From Amycolatopsis deserti (GTDB taxonomy: Bacteria; Actinomycetota; Actinomycetes; Mycobacteriales; Pseudonocardiaceae), in assembly GCF_014653945.1 (NCBI RefSeq), contig NZ_BNAU01000005.1, positions 186,001-250,000 of the forward strand: 64,000 nucleotides of DNA, read 5' to 3'. Numbering within the stretch: position 1 is the stretch's first letter; each line of letters starts with the position of its first letter. The position numbers were made by a program, and so were the translations under genes. Under the pieces are notes generated by a model. The model had not been told where the DNA came from, ran no database searches, and saw only the letters and a program-made list of their open reading frames with translations. Below, in pieces: positions 45,043 to 52,141 of this stretch.

Positions 45043-45768
45043 TCAGCGGGGCGACAACACGCAGAACTCGTTGCCCTCCGGGTCGGTCAGGACCTCCCAG
45101 GTGACCTCACCCTGCCCGAGGTCGATCCGCCGGGCGCCGAGCCCGCACAACCGGTCCGCCTCGGCCGCGGTGTCACCGTCCGCGAACGGCGCCACGTCCA
45201 GGTGCAGCCGGTTCTTGTGGTCCTTGGGCTCGTCGCTGCGCAGGAACTCCAGCCACGGCCCGCGCCCGGTCGGCGCACGCAGCCCGACGATCTGCGGCTC
45301 CTGGTTGGCGATCCGCCACCCGGTGGCCTCCGCCCAGAACCCCGCCAGCGCCAGCGGATCCCGGGCGTCCACGACGACCGCCGCGATGGCCTCCGTCGTG
45401 GTGTAGCCGGGCCGCGGTTCGAGCACGCAGAACTCGTTGCCCTCCGGGTCCGCGAGAACCACCCACGGGACCGCGCCCTGCCCGATGTCGATCCGGCGCG
45501 CGCCCAGGGCCAGCGCCCGGTCCACCTTCGCCGCCTGGTCCTCCGGTGAGGCGCTGGGCAGGTCCAGGTGCACCCGGTTCTTCACGGCCGGGTCCTTCGC
45601 CTCGGGGACCGTCACGAAGACGAGGTCGACGCCGTCCGCGGGCGCCTCGACGTCGACCTCCTCGTCGTCTTCGAACGTGATCGGCCAGCCCAGCAGCTCC
45701 GACCAGAACTCCGCCAGCTGCCTGCGCTGGTTCGCATCGACCACCAGACTGTCCAGTCGCGTCGCCAT
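45043..45768 (-). CDS. Two-domain VOC (glyoxalase-like) protein
   Basis: A 241-residue protein of two tandem VOC halves. The first runs from LDSLVVDANQRRQLAEFWSELLGW to DPEGNEFCVLEPRP, the second from AAVVVDARDPLALAGFWAEATGW to DPEGNEFCVLSPR; the halves are clearly internal duplicates. Each has the HLD(L/V) strand and the DPEGNEFCVL end, which provide possible metal-binding His and Glu. Members act as dioxygenases, glyoxalases or drug-binding resistance proteins, so no substrate is assigned. The gene begins 42 bases after the DinB-fold gene. Confidence 0.85.
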   Translation of the reverse strand: MATRLDSLVVDANQRRQLAEFWSELLGWPITFEDDEEVDVEAPADGVDLVFVTVPEAKDPAVKNRVHLDLPSASPEDQAAKVDRALALGARRIDIGQGAVPWVVLADPEGNEFCVLEPRPGYTTTEAIAAVVVDARDPLALAGFWAEATGWRIANQEPQIVGLRAPTGRGPWLEFLRSDEPKDHKNRLHLDVAPFADGDTAAEADRLCGLGARRIDLGQGEVTWEVLTDPEGNEFCVLSPR

Positions 45769-45809
45769 GACGGCGACGATATCCGGCAACGCTTCCCCAC
45801 GCCCCGGAT

Positions 45810-46574
45810 TTATCTCGTCGCCAGCCGCAGCAGCGCCCAGAACTGGCCGATCGAATCGTCGCTGCGCTCCCAGGTCACCGATCCGTGCCCGAGCCGGCCC
45901 CACAGCCACTGGTAGACCGCCATCGGCGAACCGGTGACGATGCCGTCGGCCCGGTCGACGTCGGCGTCGGAACAGCGCCACGCGACCGTCTCGCCGGGCC
46001 CGGCGCGGGCGATCCAGTTGTGGCCGCCGGTGCGGACGGCGACCGTCCCGGTGGCGGTGCCGGACAACCCGAGCATCGGCAGCCGCTGCCCGAACCACAC
46101 CGCCAGCACCTCGTCCACGCCGTCGATCGCCACGTCGTCGGCGACCTCGGCCACGATCACGTTCGCGGCGTTCTGGACGTCGATCCGGTGCACGGTGGTC
46201 TCGTGGGCCATGCGGCGGCACCAGAACCCGTACGTGCGGTCCGCCGGCCACCAGGTGGCCGCGTATTCGGCCGGATCGTGCGAGGTCAGCTCGCGGTGCA
46301 GCGCCGCGAGCCCCTCCCGCAGGTACTCCTCGCCGCTCTGGCCGTCCGCCGGGTTCTCCTGCCAGTCCCGGGGGCGCCTGCCCTCGGTCATCCAGCCGGT
46401 GGCGACCCGGTAGACGCCGCCGACGTGCCGGATCACCTCGCCGATCGTGAGACCGGGCGTGGTGGGCACCGGGGTGTCCGGCGCCGCCTCCCGCGCCGTC
46501 GCGGTGAGCAGTTCGGCCTCGGCGCCCAGCACGTCCAGCAGGCGGTCGTGGCCGACGAGTGCTTGCCCGCTCAT
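45810..46574 (-). CDS. Maleylpyruvate isomerase-family (mycothiol-type DinB fold) protein
   Basis: A 254-residue protein. The N-terminal 150 residues have the mycothiol-dependent maleylpyruvate isomerase (MDMPI_N) pattern: TPGLTIGEVIRHVGGVYR with a metal His, WWPADRTYGFWCRRMAHETTVHRIDVQNA with the two following His residues. The C-terminal domain (VRTGGHNWIARAGPGETV.., DGIVTGSPMAVYQWLWGRL) is the MDMPI_C part. Such proteins are thought to use mycothiol, but most have unknown substrates. Its ATG overlaps the HEPN gene stop (ATGA), so it shares the SOS-box promoter. Confidence 0.83.
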   Translation of the reverse strand: MSGQALVGHDRLLDVLGAEAELLTATAREAAPDTPVPTTPGLTIGEVIRHVGGVYRVATGWMTEGRRPRDWQENPADGQSGEEYLREGLAALHRELTSHDPAEYAATWWPADRTYGFWCRRMAHETTVHRIDVQNAANVIVAEVADDVAIDGVDEVLAVWFGQRLPMLGLSGTATGTVAVRTGGHNWIARAGPGETVAWRCSDADVDRADGIVTGSPMAVYQWLWGRLGHGSVTWERSDDSIGQFWALLRLATR

Positions 46575-47083
46575 CGCCTTCGGGACGCCTTCCCCAAGGT
46601 CGGCGGGACGTCGCACTGCCGCACCCGGCCCGGCCTGGTCACCGGCTCGCGGCCGTGCACGAGATCGCGGGCCAGCTCGACGAACAACGCGGCCTGGCGG
46701 AGCAGCTCCTCGGCCCGCTCGGCGGTGACGCGACGGGTGTTGCCGGCCTGGGCGGCGGCGCGGGCGGCCGAGTGCGCGGCGAAGTACGCCGTCCAGTCGG
46801 TCAGCTCGGGCGCCGCCGTCTCGAGCAGCACCCACACGCTGGCGGGGCGGGCCCGGCCGCGGTGCGGGCGGCCGCGCGCGGCGAGCACCGCGGCGCCCGC
46901 GCGGAGTGCGGCCAGGTAGGCCGCGATGAACTTGGGCGCCGGCTGGGCGGCGTGCCGGGCTTCGGCGATGCCCCGCCGGGCGTCGGCGAGCAGGGCCGTG
47001 GCGGCGGGTGCCGCCGGCGGACGGACCGGTAGCGGCAGCGCCGGCTGCCTCTCCTCGGCGTGGGATGCGACGGCAATGGACAT
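46571..47083 (-). CDS. SAV_6107-family HEPN domain protein
   Basis: A 170-residue helical protein of the SAV_6107 HEPN-like family. After a Pro/Ala-rich N-terminus come helices ATALLADARRGIAEARHAAQPAPKFIAAYLAALRAGAAVLAAR (in part), SVWVLLETAAPELTDWTAYFAAHSAARAAAQAG and RAEELLRQAALFVELARDLVHG. The usual R-x4-6-H RNase motif of toxin-type HEPN proteins is not obvious; RDLVH near residue 140 has R-x3-H. Two SOS boxes overlap its promoter, implying induction by DNA damage. It is translationally coupled to the following MDMPI-family gene. Confidence 0.8.
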   Translation of the reverse strand: MSIAVASHAEERQPALPLPVRPPAAPAATALLADARRGIAEARHAAQPAPKFIAAYLAALRAGAAVLAARGRPHRGRARPASVWVLLETAAPELTDWTAYFAAHSAARAAAQAGNTRRVTAERAEELLRQAALFVELARDLVHGREPVTRPGRVRQCDVPPTLGKASRRR

Positions 47084-47185
47084 TGCCCCTCCCTTGCGGA
47101 CAACGTGCGGTGGCGGCTACCCGGTGCCGAAACGCTTCCCCCGTTCCGGCACCGGGTGGCCTGACCGGCGAGCGCTCACCGGATG

Positions 47186-47201
47186 TCGAACTCTTGTTCG
47201 A
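47186..47201. promoter_or_regulatory. Perfect SOS (LexA) box, HEPN operon
   Basis: TCGAACTCTTGTTCGA is an exact match to the actinobacterial LexA consensus TCGAAC-N4-GTTCGA. It lies 103 bp upstream of the HEPN start codon, immediately downstream of the predicted transcription start. Confidence 0.85.
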
Positions 47202-47210
47202 GCGAGTTCC

Positions 47211-47239
47211 AGAGTAGCTTCGAACACCTGTTCGTTCAA
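47211..47239 (-). promoter_or_regulatory. Promoter of HEPN operon with second SOS box in its spacer
   Basis: On the minus strand TTGAAC (47234-47239), a 17-bp spacer and TACTCT (47211-47216). A second SOS box TCGAACACCTGTTCGT, one mismatch, occupies 47220-47235 between the -35 and -10 elements. Its start is 34 bp from that of the perfect box. LexA bound at either box would block RNA polymerase. Confidence 0.75.
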
Positions 47240-47500
47240 GTCTTCGAATGACGTGGTGTGCCGCACTTGACCGCGTTCGATCACACGATCGGGGAAAGCC
47301 GGAACTCAGCCGGAACCGGACCGGGTGCCGCGGCGACTCGCAGGACGTCACGCCGGGCCGGTCCGCCCCCCAGCCCACCTGCCCGGTGTCACACGCACTC
47401 GTCCGCGCCGCAGGGCGGAATCCGGGAACTTTCCGGCGGCCCCGGACGACCTTGAACCAGGGGCCTCCCCACACCCCGACTCCCCACGGAAGGTGCGTCC
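47240..47500. other. Upstream region of the CopC gene
   Basis: About 260 bp between the divergent HEPN and CopC genes. I see no gene and no clear repeat. It should contain the CopC promoter, of which only an SD-like GGAAGG just before ATG 47501 is visible. Frames here are shadows. Confidence 0.4.
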
Positions 47501-48055
47501 ATGGTCTTGCGGCGTCTGTCCGTCCTGGCCGGTGCGCTGATCACGGCTCTCGTGCTCACCGCGCCGGCCGCGCTGGCCCACACCACGCTGCAGAGCAGCG
47601 ATCCGGCCGAGGGCGCGGCGCTGTCCGCCGCGCCGCAACAGGTCAGCCTCAAGTTCGGCGGCGCGTTCACCCTGCCCGCCGAGCCGATCCGGATCACCGG
47701 CCCCGATGGGGCGCAGTGGACGGTCGGCGCGGCGACGGTGACCGACCGGACCGTCACCGCGCCGGTCCAGCCGTCCGGTCCCGCCGGGGCCTACGTGCTC
47801 ACCTGGTCGATCGTCGCGGCCGACGGCGACCCGATCACCGGCCGGATCAACTTCTCGCTCACGACCCCCGCGTCCACACCGTCGCCCTCGACCGCACCTT
47901 CGTCGGCGGCGCCCGCTCCGCCGACGACCCAGGCCCTGCAGGCCGCCGAGTCGTCCGGCGGTGGGTTCCCGGTGTGGGCCTGGGTCGTCATCGCGGTGGT
48001 CGTGGTCGCCGGCACCGTCGCGGTCATCGTCCGGGGGCGGCGCTCCTCGAGCTGA
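47501..48055 (+). CDS. CopC-domain copper-binding protein with C-terminal anchor
   Basis: A 184-residue exported protein. The signal peptide ends ..APAALA and leaves mature His as the first residue (HTTLQSSDPAEGAALSAAP), as in CopC, where the N-terminal His binds Cu(II). The beta-barrel domain runs to NFSLTTP with PSGPAGAYVLTWSIVAADGDPITG. A Ser/Thr/Pro linker and a C-terminal membrane helix (WAWVVIAVVVVAGTVAVIV) with RGRRSSS tail follow. Met-rich Cu(I) sites are absent. It probably buffers or delivers copper at the cell surface. Its end overlaps the convergent metalloprotease gene by 32 bases. Confidence 0.88.
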   Translation: MVLRRLSVLAGALITALVLTAPAALAHTTLQSSDPAEGAALSAAPQQVSLKFGGAFTLPAEPIRITGPDGAQWTVGAATVTDRTVTAPVQPSGPAGAYVLTWSIVAADGDPITGRINFSLTTPASTPSPSTAPSSAAPAPPTTQALQAAESSGGGFPVWAWVVIAVVVVAGTVAVIVRGRRSSS

Positions 48056-48926
48056 GGGCGGTGTCGATGACCTCCCGGCTGTCCACCCGCAGCGCCTGCG
48101 CTGCGGTGCGTCCGGTCGCGGCCAGGTACGCGTCGACCAGCCGGTTGCCCACGGCGTACCCGGCGCCGGTGGGCAGCCCGACCGGGGTGGCGCCGTACCG
48201 GAGGGCGTGCGCGTCGCCGTGCACCCACGCGGTGAAGTTCTGCATCCCGGTCACCTCCAGGCCGGAGACGACCTTGTCGAACACCGCGTCGTCGTGCAGG
48301 TGCGGCACGCCGACGCGCGCGTAGCCGAGCTCGTCGCCGTACAGCTGGCGTGCGAACGCGTCCGCCAGCCCCTCGGACACCACCTGCTCCCCCACCGTGA
48401 CCGTCGCCGGGTTCCACACCACACCGCCGTCGCCGTAGCGGAGGTTGTGGTTGAGCTCGTGGACCGCCGTCGCCTCCAGCCGCGCCAGGTTCTCCGGGTA
48501 CGGCCAGAAGTTCAGGTAGATGTAGCCGGACACGCTGCCGTTGGCCGCCATGCCCAGGCTCGTGCCCATGAAGTGCTCGTCCCCGGGATCGCCGAGGACG
48601 ATGAGCACGGTGAGGTCGGGCACCGTGATGTCCGGGGTCGCCTCGAGCTGCACGGCGACGGCGTCGTTCAGCGCGCGCTCGATGCGGCCCCACGCGTCGG
48701 CCTCGTGCAACTCCTCCAGCGCGTCCAGGCACCGGTCCTCGTCGCGGTCGATCGGGAAGCCCGAGCCCATGCGGTGCATCTGGACGAGGTCGACCTCGCC
48801 CGGGAAGTAGCGGTACATGCCCGCGGCGGGCTTCAGCATCGCTTCGAGCAGCGCGGCGCGCTCCTCCCGCGGGGCGCGCAGGATCCGCCGCATGGCGGGG
48901 TAGGTGTCCAGAACCGTGATCGTCAT
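48024..48926 (-). CDS. DUF2268-family putative zinc metalloprotease
   Basis: A 300-residue protein with the zincin motif HELNHN (about residue 157, HExxH type) within LEATAVHELNHNLRYG and a downstream Glu in VVSEGLADAFARQLYGDE that could complete the zinc site. TVLIVLGDPGDEHFMGTSLGM and NGSVSGYIYLNFWPYPENL are typical of the DUF2268 family. There is no signal peptide, so it is cytosolic. Substrate unknown. It overlaps CopC tail-to-tail by 32 bases. Confidence 0.82.
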   Translation of the reverse strand: MTITVLDTYPAMRRILRAPREERAALLEAMLKPAAGMYRYFPGEVDLVQMHRMGSGFPIDRDEDRCLDALEELHEADAWGRIERALNDAVAVQLEATPDITVPDLTVLIVLGDPGDEHFMGTSLGMAANGSVSGYIYLNFWPYPENLARLEATAVHELNHNLRYGDGGVVWNPATVTVGEQVVSEGLADAFARQLYGDELGYARVGVPHLHDDAVFDKVVSGLEVTGMQNFTAWVHGDAHALRYGATPVGLPTGAGYAVGNRLVDAYLAATGRTAAQALRVDSREVIDTALSSRSAAPGR

Positions 48927-48973
48927 GTGCGGAACGCTAAAGTCTCCCGCTACAGGAGACTCAAACCGGTTTT

Positions 48974-49552
48974 CTACAGCATCGGCACGAGCATCGCCGC
49001 CATGCCGGCGCCCATCACCGCGCGGGCGGCTCCGGAGGCGCGGCCACCGGTCCCGCCGCGGACCGCCCGCCAGCCGGACAGGGCGGTGTCGGCGGCGAAG
49101 TAGACCACCAGAGCGGCCAGCACGGCAGGCAGCAGGAACCCGGCGGACGCGGCGGAGTGCCCGCCGTGGTCACCGCTCGCCGCGGGCGCGCCGTCCATGG
49201 CGCCGACCATCGCGAGCATCGCGACCGCGCCCAGCAGGTGGTGTGTCGCCGCCGAACGCCACCGGGGCATGCCGGGCCCGGCGCGGAACAGCGTCGCGGC
49301 GAACCAGGCGGCCATCGCCACGAACACGGCCTGCCACGCGAGTGCCGGAACCGAGTCCCCCCACGGCACGAACATCAGCGCCATCGCCACGGCCATCACC
49401 GCGTGCGCGACAGCCGATTCCCGGTCGCCGGTCACCCCGTCGCCGCAGGCGGCGCACGGCAGGGCGCCGAGCACCTGTGCCAGCGAGACGATCGCGAGCA
49501 CCGTGAACAGGCCGGCCACCGACCAGCCGAGCCATGCCGGGGAGGAGAACAC
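48974..49552 (-). CDS. DUF5134-like integral membrane protein
   Basis: A 192-residue protein with five or six membrane segments (GWSVAGLFTVLAIVSLAQVL, AVMAVAMALMFVP, LAWQAVFVAMAAWFAATLF, HHLLGAVAMLAMVGAM and GFLLPAVLAALVVYFAADTAL). A Cys pair in ALPCAACGDG, His residues in AVAHAVMAVAM and ATHHLLG, and a His/Gly loop (SGDHGGHSAA) are suggestive of metal binding, as in the DUF5134 family. Its closeness to CopC hints at copper, but this is inference. Confidence 0.72.
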   Translation of the reverse strand: MFSSPAWLGWSVAGLFTVLAIVSLAQVLGALPCAACGDGVTGDRESAVAHAVMAVAMALMFVPWGDSVPALAWQAVFVAMAAWFAATLFRAGPGMPRWRSAATHHLLGAVAMLAMVGAMDGAPAASGDHGGHSAASAGFLLPAVLAALVVYFAADTALSGWRAVRGGTGGRASGAARAVMGAGMAAMLVPML

Positions 49553-49722
49553 CGTGGACCGCCTTTCCCGCGTTTCCGCACACGATATCGTTGGCGGGCA
49601 AGGAAAAGCGGGGTCACCGGGCGAGCGTGAAAAGACCCACGCCCGGGAACTCCGGGGCCGTCCCGGACGACTGAGCGGGGATACGCGTCGCCACCCGTCG
49701 CGGCCCGTGATCTCATATCGGT

Positions 49723-50223
49723 ATGAGCAGCCTGGACCATCCGGCGGTGGCCAAGGTCGCTGCCGCGCTCGCCGAGGCGGGCAGGCACGACGCCGCTGCC
49801 GGCATCCGCATCCTGCCGGCCGAGGTGCGCACGGCCGCGCAAGCCGCCGAGGCCCTCGGGGTCGAGGTGGGCGCGATCGCGAACAGCCTCGTCTTCCGCG
49901 CCGTGTTCGCCGATCGGACCGCCCCGCTGCTGTCGCTGACCTCGGGCGCCCACCGCGCCAACACCGACACCCTCGCCGCGCTGATCGGCGCCGAGTCGGT
50001 CGAGAAGGCCGATCCGGCGTTCGTGCGCGAGCACACCGGCCAGGCCATCGGCGGCGTCGCCCCGCTCGGGCACCCGGCGCCGGTGCTCACCCTCGTCGAC
50101 ACCGCGCTGCGGGCCTACGACACCGTGTGGGCGGCGGCCGGGCACGCCAAGTCGGTCTTCCCGACCACCTTCGCCGACCTCGTGGCCGTCACCGGCGGAC
50201 AGCCCGCGGACGTGGCGTCATGA
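49723..50223 (+). CDS. YbaK/EbsC-family aminoacyl-tRNA deacylase-like protein
   Basis: A 166-residue YbaK/ProX-type protein. Family features are AAQAAEALGVEVGAIANSLVF (conserved helix and Asn), FRAVFADRTAPLLSLTSGAHRAN, and HTGQAIGGVAPLGHP with the invariant GG-x-x-P-x-G region. YbaK proteins hydrolyse mischarged Cys-tRNA(Pro) or related species; the exact specificity is unpredictable. It overlaps the following GNAT gene as ATGA. Confidence 0.88.
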   Translation: MSSLDHPAVAKVAAALAEAGRHDAAAGIRILPAEVRTAAQAAEALGVEVGAIANSLVFRAVFADRTAPLLSLTSGAHRANTDTLAALIGAESVEKADPAFVREHTGQAIGGVAPLGHPAPVLTLVDTALRAYDTVWAAAGHAKSVFPTTFADLVAVTGGQPADVAS

Positions 50224-50789
50224 CCACGTCCCTGCACTACGCGCGGCTGTCCGCCGACGACTTCCGCGCCCGGTTGCGGGAGGCGCTGGCGATCTACGTC
50301 GAGGCGATGCGCTACCCGCCGGGCACGGCGGAGCAGCGCGCCCCGATGTGGCTGACGCACGCGCTGCGCGAGGGCTGGCGGTGCATCGCCGCGCTCGACG
50401 CGGAGGGCACGATGCTCGGCGTCGCCTACGGCTACCAGGGCGCGCCCGGCCAGTGGTGGCACGAGCAGGTGCGGCGCGGGCTGACCTCGGCCGGCGGCGA
50501 GGAGCTCGCGCAGCGGTGGCTGGCCGACTACTTCGAGCTGACCGAGATCCACGTCCGCCCGGCGAGCCAGGCCCGCGGGATCGGCGAGGACCTGCTGCGC
50601 CGGCTGCTCGACGGCGTGCCCAACCGGCACGTCCTGCTGTCGACGCCGGAGGGGCCGAGCCGGGCGTGGAAGCTGTACCGGCGCATGGGGTTCGTCGACG
50701 CGCTGCGCGACTACCACTTCGCCGGTGATCCACGCCCGTTCGCCATCCTCGGCCGCACCCTGCCCCTGGAGCCTCAGGACCGCAGGTAG
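50220..50789 (+). CDS. GNAT-family N-acetyltransferase
   Basis: A 189-residue GNAT protein. Strand beta4 and the acetyl-CoA loop read LTEIHVRPASQARGIGEDLLRRLLDG (about 116-141), with R-G-I-G as the pyrophosphate-binding turn, followed by the helix and PSRAWKLYRRMGFVD typical of motif B. An aromatic insert (GYQGAPGQWWHEQVRRGL) may shape the substrate site. Coupled to the YbaK-like gene by a 4-base overlap, and overlaps the convergent EamA gene by 16 bases. Substrate unknown. Confidence 0.87.
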   Translation: MTTSLHYARLSADDFRARLREALAIYVEAMRYPPGTAEQRAPMWLTHALREGWRCIAALDAEGTMLGVAYGYQGAPGQWWHEQVRRGLTSAGGEELAQRWLADYFELTEIHVRPASQARGIGEDLLRRLLDGVPNRHVLLSTPEGPSRAWKLYRRMGFVDALRDYHFAGDPRPFAILGRTLPLEPQDRR

Positions 50790-51667
50790 CCTGCCAGCAG
50801 TCCGGCGGCCAGCAGCCCGGCGCCGCACCAGCCCTGGACGCCGAGGTCCTCGTGCAGGACGACGGCGGACAGGATCGCCGCGGTGAGCGGTTCCAGCAGG
50901 GTCGCCAGCGCGGCGATCACCGGCCGCGCGGCGCCGAGCACGCGGAAGTACAGCACGTAGCCGAGACCGGTGGGCACGACGCCGAAGTACAGCGCGACCG
51001 CGAGGACGTCGAGCCGCAGCGGCAGCGCCATCCCGAGGACCAGCCCGACGGGCAGCAGCAGCAAGCCGCCGGTGAGCAGGCCGAACGCCGTGGTGCGCTG
51101 GTAATCCAGGCCCGCGACGGGACGGCGCAGCGCCAGGGTCAGCACGCTGAACCCGGCGCCGGCGGCCAGCGCGAACGCCACGCCGCCGAGCAGCCGCCAG
51201 CCGCCCTGACCGGGGGTGGCGGACAGCAGGGCCAGTCCGGCCAGCCCGAGGGCGACTGACACCAGGGTCAGCGGGCCGGGCAGGCGGCGCGCCTGGACGG
51301 CCGTGGCGGCGGTGACGAACACCGGCACGCTGCCGATGGTGACCATGGTCGCGGTGCCGACCGAGGTGAGCGTGACCGCCGCGAAGTAGGCGGCCTGGAA
51401 CGACCCGAGGAGGCCGCCGGCCAGCGCGATCCGGCGGACCACCGGCTTGGTCCAGACCATTCCCCGCAGGTTTCGGGTCAGCCACAGGAACAGCACGAGC
51501 GCGGCGCCGCCGAGCAGCAACCGGTAGGTGGCGACGGAGATCGCGGACAGGCCGCCGCGGGTGGCGAGCAGGGACCCGGACAGGCCACCGGTGCCCCACA
51601 GCACCCCGGCGACCAGCAAGGTGAACGACGAACGAGCGCGCACGGGCGCGTCGACGGAAACGGACAT
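50774..51667 (-). CDS. EamA/RhaT-family (DMT) transporter
   Basis: A 297-residue, ten-helix drug/metabolite transporter with two EamA repeats (about 12-140 and 150-290). Typical signatures are SFTLLVAGVLWGTGGLSGSLL, ISVATYRLLLGGAALVLFL, and in the second half GLGYVLYFRVLGAARPVIAALATLLEPLTAAILSAVVLHEDL (in part). The C-terminus QGWCGAGLLAAGLLAGYLRS fits. Members export amino acids or small metabolites. A GGAG lies 10 bases before the ATG. An unusual leader with a polyproline mini-ORF precedes it, so expression may be set by translation of that leader. Confidence 0.88.
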   Translation of the reverse strand: MSVSVDAPVRARSSFTLLVAGVLWGTGGLSGSLLATRGGLSAISVATYRLLLGGAALVLFLWLTRNLRGMVWTKPVVRRIALAGGLLGSFQAAYFAAVTLTSVGTATMVTIGSVPVFVTAATAVQARRLPGPLTLVSVALGLAGLALLSATPGQGGWRLLGGVAFALAAGAGFSVLTLALRRPVAGLDYQRTTAFGLLTGGLLLLPVGLVLGMALPLRLDVLAVALYFGVVPTGLGYVLYFRVLGAARPVIAALATLLEPLTAAILSAVVLHEDLGVQGWCGAGLLAAGLLAGYLRS

Positions 51668-51709
51668 GACGAATTCGCTCCAGCGTCTGATGTGGACAAT
51701 GCCGCGGAC

Positions 51710-51801
51710 GCGGGGCGATGCGGCATCACGGAAACCGTGATGCCTTGTGGCGCCGCACGAGTGTGCGGCGAGAAGCGACCGCCCCGCTAGGCCGGGGGCG
51801 G
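51710..51801 (-). promoter_or_regulatory. Attenuator-like leader structure before the EamA gene
   Basis: On the minus-strand RNA, segment 1 CCGCCCC (51795-51801, within proline codons of a leader ORF) can pair with segment 2 GGGGCGG (51779-51785). Segment 2, as GCGGGGCG (51780-51787), can instead pair with segment 3 CGCCCCGC (51710-51717). Two independent hairpins lie between: an 8-bp stem at 51751-51770 and a 10-bp stem with a 3-base loop at 51722-51744. Mutually exclusive pairings beside a mini-ORF are the hallmark of attenuation; the outcome here is inferred. Confidence 0.5.
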
Positions 51802-51828
51802 CGGGGTGACCAGGAAGACCCGGTGCAT
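51787..51828 (-). CDS. Leader peptide with four consecutive prolines (13 aa)
   Basis: A mini-ORF MHRVFLVTPPPPA, ATG 51828 to TAG 51787, preceded by AAGGAG with an ideal 6-base spacing. It lies 119 bases upstream of the EamA start. Four proline codons in a row (CCG CCG CCC CCG) just before the stop are expected to slow ribosomes, and the same nucleotides take part in the first hairpin of the leader. Confidence 0.6.
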   Translation of the reverse strand: MHRVFLVTPPPPA

Positions 51829-51844
51829 CACGTGCTCCTTGAGT

Positions 51845-52141
51845 CGTTGTTCATAAGCGGCGGAGCCGCTTGCGGTGGGCCGTCAACCGGCACCGCCGCG
51901 GGATTGAAGGGGCGGAGTCGCGCGGAGCGCGTCCGTTGAGGGTGGTGGTGGGCCGGCGGGTGGGCGGTTCCTCGCGAGGACAGCGCCGACGTGGTGAATT
52001 GGGCATTCATGAGGAGGCGATCCCACAGCGAGGGGCCGCCTGAGTCGGCTCTGCCGCGCGGAGCGTGTCCGTTGAGGGTGGTGGTGGGCTGGCGGGAGGG
52101 GCCGCTGCCCGCACCGCCACGCAAGCCATGGTGAAACTCCC
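51845..52141. repeat. Repetitive intergenic region with 40-bp direct repeat
   Basis: No gene is seen. A 40-bp sequence beginning CGCGGAGCGCGTCCGTTGAG occurs at 51921-51960 and again at 52057-52096 with two C-to-T differences. A perfect inverted repeat AAGCGGC-GGA-GCCGCTT lies at 51855-51871. The sequence is G-rich on the plus strand and follows the 3' end of the DUF885 gene. Confidence 0.65.
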
